From Pilatotrama ljubarskyi (taxonomy: Eukaryota; Basidiomycota; Agaricomycetes; Polyporales; Polyporaceae), in assembly GCA_022385805.1 (NCBI GenBank), contig MU277733.1:73312-137311 (forward strand): a DNA stretch of 64,000 nt, in the 5' to 3' direction. A program made the translations under genes and the position numbers. The notes beneath the pieces were generated by a model. The model was not told where the DNA came from, searched no databases, and saw only the letters and a list, made by a program, of their open reading frames with translations. Of the stretch, positions 11,517 through 21,552 are shown in pieces (the first letter of the stretch is position 1; every line of letters begins with the position of its first letter).

Positions 11517-13039
11517 ATGCGAACGGAAACGCGTTTCACGCTCGCACCGGCCACAAACCTTCCCCGGGTCTGGATTGGATTATGGCAGCTGTCCAGCAAC
11601 GCGTGGGGAAGTGCTCCCGCTCAGAAAGTTCGCGACGCCATGGCAAACTACGTCGCCAAAGGATATGTGGCTTTCGGTGGGTCGGAAGTTTTGTCTGCCA
11701 TTCGCGCTCATCTTGTTGAACATTCGACCCACTTCGCAGATATGGTAAGTGCATGATAGATGCACCGCCCGGCAAGCTGACTTCTGACTATAACCACTCG
11801 ACGCCAACATCTAGGGTATGTTCTTTGCAATCTTCATTTTGCTCGAAGGGGCTGAATCGCAGCGTAGCTGACCACTATGGGCCTGCGGAGGACCTTTTCG
11901 TCAGTGATCTTACGCTATGCAGACGTACGAGCTGAAAGGCTCAACGCGAACCAGGGTCAATTTATCAAAGATCTGCCCGAACGAGGTCGCCCATTTGGCG
12001 CCACGAAGTGGTCTGTATTCGAACCAATGCGAGTCACGTTCGAGGCAGTGCAAGCTGCTGTAGACCAGAGTCGTACGCGGATGCAGACAGAGCGTATCGA
12101 CCTTCTTCAGGTAAGGAGGTATCTCGAACAACGGCCCTATCTCGTTCTCATCGTACTTTCCCAGTTCTTCTGGAGGGACTACCAAGACAGAAGCTATATG
12201 GACGCGCTGCAGCACCTTCTTCAACTCCGCTCGTCCGGTCGCATTCGTAACATCGGACTCTGCAACTTCGATACCAGAAGGACGGACGAAGTCTGCACCG
12301 TCTTGGGTCCCGGAAGCATCGTTTCCAATCAAATCGCAGTCAGTTTTCGCACGTACTGTCACGTTCGAAAAGGCTCATCACTCGCAGTTCTCCATCATAG
12401 ATGTCCGTCCCCTGCATGGAATGAATGATGTTTGTGAAAGGCATGATATCAAGGTCCTTGCATACGGAAGCCTGGTCAGCTCTTGCACGCCTTGTCACCG
12501 ATCTGACATGCTAACCCTGTCACAGTGCGGGGGACTCCTCACAGATCGATGGCTCGGCAAGCCGGAGCCTGAGCTGTACTCCGGGGGACTGAACCCCTCT
12601 CAGAGAAAGGTGCTGACCGACATCACATACATAAACGTGACGCTCACATGCCCCATTTACAGTACCTTGACGTGATATTGACGGCGTGGGGAACGTGGGA
12701 TCTGTTCCAGAGACTGTTGCGCGTGCTGCGCGACATCGCAGACCGCCACCAAAACGCTAGTATCGCCAACGTCGCCGTCCGCTGGGTGCTCGAACACCCC
12801 TTCGTCGGCGCAGTCATCGTCGGTGGGTTGTCCACCCCTGCAGACCTCTTCGCCGATTTACTTCATTTGCAGGTGCACGGCTCGGCCTGTCTGACTATGC
12901 CGATGAGAACAGCCAGGTCTTCAGATTCGCGCTGAGCCACCGGGACAAGGCGGAGATAGAGGCAGTTCTGAGGCAGTCCAACAGCGCTAAGATGATCATG
13001 ACCATCGGGGACTGCGGCGCGGAGTATCGCGATCGTTGA
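11517..13039 (+). CDS. Aldo-keto reductase (350 aa) with microexons in the 5' half
   Basis: NAD(P)H-dependent oxidoreductase of the aldo/keto reductase fold, in a fungal group near aryl-alcohol dehydrogenases. Begins MRTETRFTLAPATNLPRVWI; ends KMIMTIGDCGAEYRDR. Exons that keep phase: 11517-11676, 11740-11744 (5 nt), 11815 (1 nt), 11868-11903, 11932-12110, 12165-12338, 12388-12474, 12526-12609, 12663-12822, 12873-13039. They reconstruct GYVAFDMADHYGPAED (tetrad Asp and Tyr), GATKWSVFEPM (tetrad Lys), NIGLCNFDTRRTDE, VSNQIAFSIIDVRPL, YGSLCGGLLTDRWLG and HPFVGAVIVGARLGLS. The usual catalytic His of the LLQxHW motif is Phe here (DLLQFFWRDY). The 28-nt intron 11904-11931 is unusually short. Without these odd exons the frame is broken, so a recent pseudogene is the alternative. 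Confidence 0.75.
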
Positions 13040-13350
13040 GGCTCTTTGAGCTGATCCAAGAGAATGCGGTTGTGGAATTGTGGAGAATTACGATGTATCA
13101 CGCTTGCCATGACAGAAGAGATACGACATCTAACCAATGCCATGCGGGAATCTCTGCACCATCGACAGAATGAACTAGGAAGCATCCGAGGGAATGTGTC
13201 CCGACAGATAATCTACAAGAACTTAGTCTACAACATGTGATACAGATATCGTGTGCGTGCGGAGGCAGAAAGCATGTGAGCGAAAGGTCCGTGAGATTGT
13301 GCGTAGCCAATGTCTTGTCTGTGCGTTCTTGTCTGCGTGTAACGTCGGGG

Positions 13351-16300
13351 TCATAGTTTGCTTATGGAATTGCTGGGCAGTTGTATGGTGGAAAGACGAG
13401 TGATCGGCTGAAGCTTCTTCTTCACCTCCCGGAGAATTGTCGTCTTGGGTTGCCAATCGTCGAAGGCATCCCGCAACTGGGAGAACTCGCGTGCAAAGAA
13501 GTACGCTATCTTCGTGTCCGCGATCATGTCGCGGAGCAACCACGGTATCTGAGGGTATTACCAGTCAACGTCGGTGCGGTCGATGCGGACCAACAATTAT
13601 ACACTCACTTCGTAGTCATTCTGCTCTTCCACCGCATTGAAAGGATTAATGACGAGCTCCGCATCGGTATTGGTGCCGTCGCTCGTCATGAAGAAGTACT
13701 TGACCGCAAGCCTGCCACAGAAGACGCCGTCAGATGGTTGCTATATCAGCTGCGCTCGTGGTACTTACGAATACGTCGCCGGCTCCTCATAGGCGGTTGA
13801 ATGTCCAACTCCGCTTAGTGTGCCCGCTGTCGCTTCGGACAGATGAGCGAGTAACCCGCGGTCAGAAAGACCCGCATTGAGGATACGTATTAGAAGTATC
13901 AGTAGATTGGAGAGGAAATCAGACGAACTGGCAGACGCGGAGTATCAGAGACATCAGACAGCACGACTGGAAGACGTTAGCACATACTGGTATGCATCAT
14001 TATCGATATACAGAGCGCGCAGGATCCTAGGATGCGATGCTGCTGTGAACAGACCAGAGTATATCGGGACGACTTGGTCATTGAGGGACGCGATGTAGAC
14101 GACCTTGGCCTACCACATCTGTGAGCGCATATACTCAGGATAGGAATGTCCACGACATACCCCATGATCCATGACATTTCTAAGTGCGCCGATATAATTC
14201 TTTGACAGCTTAGACTGCGTATCCTGCAACAACCCGATGAGTCCCTGTGCGTAACTGAGTCTGAGACTTCGCCACTCACCTGGAACTCGAAGAGTTCGCG
14301 TGCGGCCGCGTTCTCTACGTACTGCAGATATGCTCGATGAGACGACAATCCACAACTTCGTTCCTGGATGGTAGAGCTCACCTGGATGTACGGCTGCAAT
14401 AGCGAGCTCGTTTTGAGGTAGCGCAACGGCCCGAGATGGATGCCGCAGAGCGCAAGGAGACAGACCTTCTGTGCCTGCGTAGTTGGAACTGCTGCTGCAC
14501 CGCCGGCCGCGATCGAGGCCGCGGACTTCGCGAGCGTATCCACGCTCCGCGAGGTTAGGATGTGTCCATCTTCGATCAAGCGATCAATCAGATGCGTGGA
14601 GATAATGGCACCCTGCGAGTGGCTGGCGACGAATATCACGTCCGCGGCATGCAGGTCTTCCATCCACTCCTCGTTGTTCACGAGGTGGTTGTATACCCTG
14701 TATATGGCATAACATGTACGCTGAGACGTTGGTCAACCTGACTCAAACCACCTCACGTACCTTGAAACCTTCTTGCGGATAGTCCCATCGCCTTCGAGAG
14801 GCATGCGGGTGATCTTCTTGAACTTGAACCCGTTCTCTTCAGCGAACCGCTCAAGCGCCTCGGCGGTCATGTTGACGAACTTGCTGCTCGACGAAGGCAG
14901 CTGAGCAGATGATCGAGAAGAATACGCGATGAGCATCACGCCGACTGCGACCGCGACTCAAGTCTGATTACTCACCCCGCCTGCGAGCGTCCTTGTCACT
15001 GCGCCTGAAGTCCGAAGCGGGGATGTTCAGGATTTGTCATGTAGGAAGTATCGCAGCAAACATACCGGGGGACCAACCAGCGACCCCGATCACAACAATC
15101 CTGCAGCCTCCACTGAGCATGTACGGATTGAGCTGCTCTCCGAGTACATCGAGCGCCTTGGGCAGCTCCTGGCCGAAAGTCAGGAATTCTGGGGCTGGGG
15201 CCTGCGCTTCGCGCTCCTTGCCCTTGCCCTTACCCTGGGCGCGCTCATCCTTCGAAAAGAGCGCTCCTGCAACATAGGATAGTGCCCCTGTTAGCTTAGA
15301 TTTCGCGCCCTGGTGCCGTGGAGGCGGGTAGGAGCGCGGAGGCTTGTGGAACGTATCCTCCCATGTGGGTAAGACGAAGTTCGGAGGCGTCGCACGAGCG
15401 CTGCCGGGAGGTGTCGTGCCCGACGCTTTAGAGGGAGTCGGAGAAGGCGAACGCGGTACACCCTTCGTAGTCTCGCGCTTGATGGAGTCGGAATCCGTGA
15501 GAGGGGCCGCGGGGGGATCGGACTTCCTCGGTTCCCGTTCCTTCGGGGCAGGGGCGGCAGGTGTCTTGCCCGTAGGAGACTTCGGGGTGGCCGGAGGAAC
15601 CGGCGAAGAAGGTGCAAGAGATGCTGACTTGAGCGAAGACGCTGCGGCCGCACGCTGCACGTCTTTGCCCGTCGGGATGGCAATGGCTGCGGAGGGCTGG
15701 GGCTCGTCATCTATCTCCATGACCTCCATCCCATCTTCCTTCTGGTCGTGGCTCTCGTTCGTGACGGACTTTACGGTCAACGCCTTCGACGTGAAGAACG
15801 ACATCCAGCCCGATCGATTGTTCGCGACAGAGGACTCGATCGGATTCGGGGATCCGGACGCAGTATGTGTGGCCTTAGGAGTCGACTCTCCCTGACCGGC
15901 TCTGGGTGTCGTTTCGCTTGTCGGGGACTGCGATGAGGAAGCATCGGCGGACTCTGGAGCATTAGCCTGAGCGTCCTGTTCACGCGCGAGCGCCTCCTCC
16001 TTGACCCTCTCGGACTCTGTCTTCGCAACCGCCGATTTGGAGCTGGCTTCGTCAGTCGCACCCCTTGACTCATCTTGAGTGCCCTGTGTGTTCGTAGGGG
16101 AAGCCGCATACCAGGCCCATGGCAAGTACCACGCCGAGCCCTGGCTCTTTACAGTCTCCGCAGAAAAGACGGAGGACGGCTTAGCCGGAGCGTTCTCGCG
16201 CTGCGAGTCCTGAGCGCTTGTGACACGCGTAGGTGACGAAGCCTCTTTCGCTTCAGCGGGTGAAGCTGCTTCGTTACCTTGCGTTTGCGGAGGGTCAATG

Positions 16301-17978
16301 GAAGGAGCTGAGGATGCTCCTTCCCCTTGCGTGGAATCCGCAAGCAGGGGGCTCGCGGATGAGCCGTCGCCTTGCGCAGCGTCCTGGCGGTCCACGGAGT
16401 CCTTCGCAGGCTCGGAGGTTTTAGCATGATCTTCGCCGTGTTGAGTGCCCCATGCGAGGTAATCCCACCAGGATGCGGCGCGCTGTCCGTGAGTACTAGA
16501 ATTCGAGTCCTGCGTCTGCGAAGGCGCATCCGCACCCTGAGTGGACGTACTCTGTGGTACAGGGGGTTGTTCAGGCTCCTGCTCCAAGTTCCTCTGTGCC
16601 GGAGCGTTCTCGGTAGGCACGACGGTCGCGACTTCTACGGCTGCCTCAGTATTGGTAGCTAGCAGTTCACGATCAGCAAGGTTAGATAGCTTGACAAGCC
16701 GACAAAGTAACGTACTGCCAGGCTTATCTTCATAAGTGGAGGGTTGCTCCACAGGCTTGGGGGCGTCTCGGATGTCTTCTGCTTGAGCGACTGCAACCGC
16801 CTGTTCCAGTGGTATTTTCGGTCTCCCGAGCAGAGGTAGCTTGAGCGTGAAACGGCTCGAGGACGGGTTGAGCGATGAGATGGACGGCTTCCTGTCGGCG
16901 GTCTTCGCCACTTGAGATTCCACCACCGCTTGGGGAGAGATCAGCGTTGTGGCGTTGTCTGTGCCCATAAACCGCGGTTTCGGTACTTCTTCGTCCACTG
17001 ATGAGATAGAAGTGGCGTTGCTGTTGATGCGGTGGTTGGGAGGAGAGTATTGCGCAGGGCTGTAGGAGAGAGAGGCGCTCGACTTCCCATTCAGAGGTAT
17101 TGATTGGGCTGGCGTAGCAGTACTGGAGTTCTGCGGCGACGAAGTGCTCGTAGGGTTCGTCGAATTAGCGTCTTCATGCTGACGTGGCGGCGCAGGTTGC
17201 TCTTCTAGCGCGGAAGAGATCGCATCTGCATTGTCGCCGGCGGACGATGGAGCACCACTGTCTTCCTGTAGCTGCTCTGTCGAGGAGCTGCCATCGCCTT
17301 TCACCTTGGATAAGCCGAACCACGATGACCGTGCAGGCGAGGACTTCGACGCACGGTCGGTCTTCTGTGGGTCTAAGCTAGGGAAAGGGACAGAGACCTT
17401 CGGCAATAGAGAAGACGACTTCGCATTGTCGTTAGCTGCTTCAGGCGGTGTAGTTGGCTCGGACGAAGCGACGAGCGGCTTAGGCGACTCGGTGAGGTCG
17501 ACGGGATTTGTCGCAGAACCTAGGCATGTTACTGCGTGGAATTGCAGATCACTGGATAGCTGAGCATACCTTGGTCTTTAGTTTGCAGTGCTACCTCATC
17601 GCTCACGTTCACCGCTGCCACAGAGTTCTGAGGCACGTCCACGCTCAGCTTCGATCGCTTCCGTGAGACATCCTGGCCGTGCTGCTGTCCCTCCTGAGCG
17701 GCAATTCTCTCTTGTTCTTGCTGCGCAGGTTGGGCGAAGAAGCTAGAGGCTTGGGACTGTGTACGTTCGCGCTTCCTGGACACCTCGCTCATGAAACTAG
17801 CAGCGTCGTCAATCCCCACTGCTGCGGGCAACTTGTCGATTGCGGATCCGAGTTTGGATCCCTGCTCAGGCTGTGCGAAGACGAGGGTGACGCTAGTCGC
17901 TGGTCGTTGTCGCTTGGGCTGTGACAAAGATGATCTCCACTTGGGCGAGGGACGAGACGAGGGTTGGCTAGAGGACAT
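13351..17978 (-). CDS. YML020W-like protein: disordered N-terminal region plus alpha/beta-hydrolase-like domain
   Basis: Large multi-exon gene starting MSSSQPSSRPSPKWRSSLSQ at 17978 and ending at 13351 (IQLPSNSISKL). The intron near 17570-17520 joins KDQ to GSATNPVDLTESPKPLVA in phase. Roughly the first 850-900 residues are Ser/Pro/Ala/Gln-rich and probably disordered. The conserved C-terminal part holds TWEDTFHKPPRSYPPPRHQ, GCRIVVIGVAGWSPG, FKKITRMPLEGDGTIRKKV, VIFVASHSQGAIISTHLIDR (nucleophile-elbow-like, Ser in SHSQG), LLALCGIHLGPLRYL, VYIASLNDQVVPIYSGLF and NPFNAVEEQNDYE. This is the arrangement of the fungal family that includes S. cerevisiae YML020W, a protein of unknown function related to alpha/beta hydrolases. 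Lipase-like activity is possible but unproven. Confidence 0.85.
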
Positions 17979-19458
17979 GGAGGACGTCGAGCAGCATGCT
18001 TAGCGCGCTGCTGCTCACCGCGAGGAGACTGACGTTTTCGGGCACAGCTGTCCACGTTGCCGCCGATGAAGTCACTGCGTCGGAGCCTGTTCCCCCCCAC
18101 TGAGGTTCGCTCTCCGATCGCCCTCAGCCAAACTCAGCTCAGACTCAGCCAGCCAATCACGCAAATGCCTCATGCGCGAAAATGCCGCACGGGTGATGGC
18201 GCGTCCTCCCTCCCAACCTCGATGTTGTCCTCTCTCCTCCCCGCTGCGTTTGCCTTTGTGTGCCCCTCCTTCGCTCTGACTGCATGCACTCTCACCATAC
18301 AATCGCCGATTAAGCCGTCGTCGAGCGGGAGGTATCCTCAACAAGCTCGACGACGGGGGCGGCGTCGTAGCCGATCTCCTACGTCCTGTAGGCTATCAGG
18401 TCGTCCTAGCACGTCAACGGACCGACGGTGGTTGTGGACCTGGGTTCAACGGGTTGGGTCGTGGATGGCGAGGAAAGCGTCAGGACCAATGAATGATAGC
18501 GTATCAACGGGCACCGAGGTGAGTCGTCATAACTGCGCCCGACGCTGGGTGGGAGGACATCCTCGCGAAGCCCAGCGTCAGGTCCTCATATCCAGAGGAG
18601 TATCGCATATTTTTATGCCTCCACCTATCTCACAAGTTCCTTGCCTCTGCCCATCTGGTTTCAACCTCATCGCCTGGCTCGGCACCGTCCTCCCCTTTGG
18701 CGCCTGTTTTGTTAGCGCCGGTCCGCTGGCGCTGCCTCCTATTCTGGCTGTCACTGCGCGCCGCAATCCTGCGGGGCTCGTTTTCCCAGAATGAACTGAA
18801 GGCGCCCTTGTCACTGCGTTGCAACTGTTCCTGTGTGGTCTAGTGTCTTTGGAGCACCTGGGAGTTTACTGTCTTATGGTTGACTCGGCGGCCCTCGGAA
18901 AGCGTCGCGGTTGCTTCCCTTCGTGGATATCTCTCGTGCTGCGGATCGTCTCCCTCCAGTACGGTCACTTTTCCTTCTGGTCACTGTTCGTCCTCGCAAT
19001 TGCTCCATTATTGGCCGAATCCCCGACGCGGCTAACCTTTGCCGGCGCAATCCCTGTCCATGCCGTCTTTGACTCGGAGCAGGACTCTCACGCCGCATTT
19101 ACTCGGGAACCGGAGCGCCATCGCGACAGGTCAAAATTGGTGTGGAGGCTTGTCCCTGGCGACTGCCGAGCTCGCCTACGCTCGAGCTTTGCGGCCCATG
19201 GGCACTTCACCTCCCTGTCTAGCGCATTTAGCGGCTTCGACCAACTGCCCCAGTCCTGGCGTGCGCACAAGTCGACAGATATGCGCAGAATCCCGCTCAA
19301 GCCGGTGCCAGAACTCACAGGCGCCATTCAGTCCCTATGCAGGGCCCGGCGTCTGCATGGGAGGTTGCAGTTGTTTGGTCTGCTTACATAATCGCCTCCA
19401 ACGGTCTTATCATCTTCACTTTCACCGCTCTCATGGGCCTTGCCAACGCCTCTACGCC
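17979..19458. other. Divergent intergenic region, no gene supported
   Basis: Contains open frames of up to 245 codons on the plus strand (18057-18794), but their composition is that of untranslated GC-rich DNA and no motif or spliced extension was found. It probably carries the promoters of the YML020W-like gene and of the copper transporter. Confidence 0.5.
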
Positions 19459-20244
19459 ATGTCTCTTCGCCCTTCCTCCCTCCTCTCGCTGCTTGCAGCG
19501 CTTCTAGCATCCTTCGCTTCATTGACCAGGGCCCACAGCAATGGCATGGACATGAGCATGGACGGCGCGATGGACCTTGCTGCAGGCCAGATGCTGCCCT
19601 ACCTCCACTTCACTCCTGGTGACATCGTGCTCTTCTACGGATGGGTACCGTCCAGCAAGAGCGCGATGGTCGGAACCTGCATAGGACTGTTCCTGCTAGC
19701 CCTTGTAGAAAGGTGGATCGCCGCTTGCAGGGCAGTCATGGAATCGCACTGGCGCCTACGGTATGTCACATTTTGCCCTCGCCCAGCATCCTCTTGCTTC
19801 ACATGTGCGGCCCCATTCTCCTCGCGTGTCGGACATCTTCTTGGGTTCTCAGAACATATCCTGACTGGCCTCTCAGCGCGAAGATCGCCCAAGCAGACAA
19901 AATGAACCTGCCGTCGCCAGGAGAGAAGCCCGTCCTGCCGTCGGGCCGCCTCCGCGACACCGTGACTCTGCGCAACGCCCCTCCGTTCATCCCTGCGCAC
20001 GACCTTGCTCGGGGAGTATTGCATGCCGTTCAGGTCGCGATGCAGTTCGCGTTCATGCTCATCGTCATGTGCGTACCCGACAGATCGATCTGCCTCCGTC
20101 CCGAGGTTTCGGCGACGTCGATACTGACTGCCATTCCAACTCAGGACGTTTCAAGTCAGCTTCATCCTGTCCATCGTCATCGGATTGGGCGCCGGGGAGA
20201 CTTTGTTCGGACGCTTTGCCAGTCACGCCGCGCTGCACGGATGA
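19459..20244 (+). CDS. Ctr-family copper transporter
   Basis: Predicted Cu(I) importer or vacuolar copper exporter of the Ctr family, 197 residues, from exons 19459-19760, 19877-20068 and 20145-20244 (all in phase). Features in order: cleavable-looking signal peptide (MSLRPSSLLSLLAALLASFA); Met-rich lumenal segment GMDMSMDGAMDL; the conserved HFTPGDIVLFYGWVPSS entry to the first membrane helix; cytosolic loop; second helix containing the copper-binding MxxxM (FMLIVM); and third helix with the GxxxG-type GLGAGETLFGRFASH. The length is typical of fungal Ctr2/Ctr4-like subunits, which act as trimers. It is followed on the same strand by the NADAR gene and a metalloreductase, which would supply the Cu(I) these transporters need. 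The metal-responsive promoter was not identified. Confidence 0.92.
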
Positions 20245-20421
20245 GCTGATGGTGCTGTACGAGGGCTCGAGATTACGGCCCCCCCTTATGACCCTGTGTA
20301 CTATTAGTTGCTCACGACTGTTGGTCGATCCATTGTATTTCTGTTGCGGTTGACCGTCCATCACGAGCCTACGTGTGACACTGCGCGGGACCGAGCAAAA
20401 GCCGCCAGCTGCGCGTCTTGC

Positions 20422-21293
20422 ATGACTCGGTCTTTCATAACTCTGCTCGCTCTCTGAAGAGCTCACGAGAGCACCGTCTCACCTCCGCCTGCATCTCCAG
20501 ATGCGCCACACATACAATCTCAGGATCCGACGATACACCTGTTTTCTTCTGGAAACCGGAACAAGAATACGGATGGGCATCGCAGTGGTGCCGCTCCCCG
20601 TTCAGCGCACGCGTCACCATGCCAGACGGCGAAGAACGAGAAGTGTGTTTTCCGACTGCAGAACACTGGATGATGAGACAGAAAGCGCTGCTATTCGGAG
20701 ACAAGGCAGTCTTGGAGCGCATCGTCCCGCCGCTCCTCTCTGCGCCTGCTACCGAATCCGCCCCAGAAAACAAGACCCCGTCCACCCCTGGAGGTCCCAC
20801 ACGCCATACCCGCTCTCGTACGTTGCAAAAGGCCATTCCCGCGGCCTCCCGCGGGACGAAGGCACGTCTGCCGAAAACCCTACCGCCGAAGGAGGTGAAG
20901 GCGCTCGGGCGGAAGGTGCAGGAGTTCGACGACGCGACGTGGGTGCGCGAGCGCGAGCGGATCGTGCTCGAGGGCACGCTCCTCAAGTTCAGACAGCACC
21001 CGGGCCTGTTGCAGAAGCTGCTGGAGACGGGGGAGCGCGAGCTTGTGGAGGCGAGCCCGAGGGACAGGATCTGGGGCATCGGGTATGGGAAGGCGAGGGC
21101 GGCGGAGGTTGGCAGGGAGAAGTGGGGCACGAATCTGTTGGGCAGGGCGCTGATGGAGGCGAGAAGGATCCTGAGGCGCGACAGTCAGAGTGCTGCTAAG
21201 CCTGCACTCGCCTCACCCTCACCGCAAGACGGGGCAGCCGGAGGTCCGAAGGAGGAGGACGCTGTCACCGAGAGCACCGCGCGCTCGGACTGA
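20422..21293 (+). CDS. NADAR-domain protein (YbiA/DUF1768 superfamily)
   Basis: Predicted N-glycosidase-fold protein of the NADAR superfamily, whose members act on NAD/ADP-ribose or riboflavin-pathway metabolites. The model uses an 8-nt first exon (20422-20429, ATGACTCG), intron 20430-20500, then one exon 20501-21293, giving 266 residues; without this intron there is no in-frame ATG before the domain. Motifs: PVFFWKPEQEYGWASQW, FPTAEHWMMRQKALLFGD (conserved Glu of the active site), DDATWVRERERIVLEG, KFRQHPGLLQKLLETGEREL, DRIWGIGYG and WGTNLLGRALMEARRIL. A low-complexity linker of about 50 residues (near residues 75-125) splits the domain after the ALLFGD helix. It starts 178 bp after the Ctr stop. 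The link to metal uptake is only positional. Confidence 0.88.
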
Positions 21294-21552
21294 TGATGCA
21301 GCATGATGCAGATTAGTTGCGAGGCTCAGGGAGCGTGTTGGAGACAAGCGCCCACACTGAAAAGAGTTTTTCGTCCTTGTTTGGCTGGACCAAATAGTGG
21401 TGAAAGAAAGGTCTACGATATCTGCAGCGACCGCTCTGAGTCTCAAGGCGACGACCACCACCACCCCGCACGTCTTTCAAGAAGAGACACGTCCATCTTA
21501 AACAAGGCTCTGAGACTCGTAACAAAGCCTCGAGCTCTTCACGACTTACGAC

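Noticed and set aside
18057..18794. 245-codon plus-strand open frame in the intergenic region before the copper transporter
   Set aside because: Composition is low-complexity Arg/Ser/Pro typical of GC-rich non-coding DNA; no motif, no homologous look, and it overlaps a likely divergent promoter.
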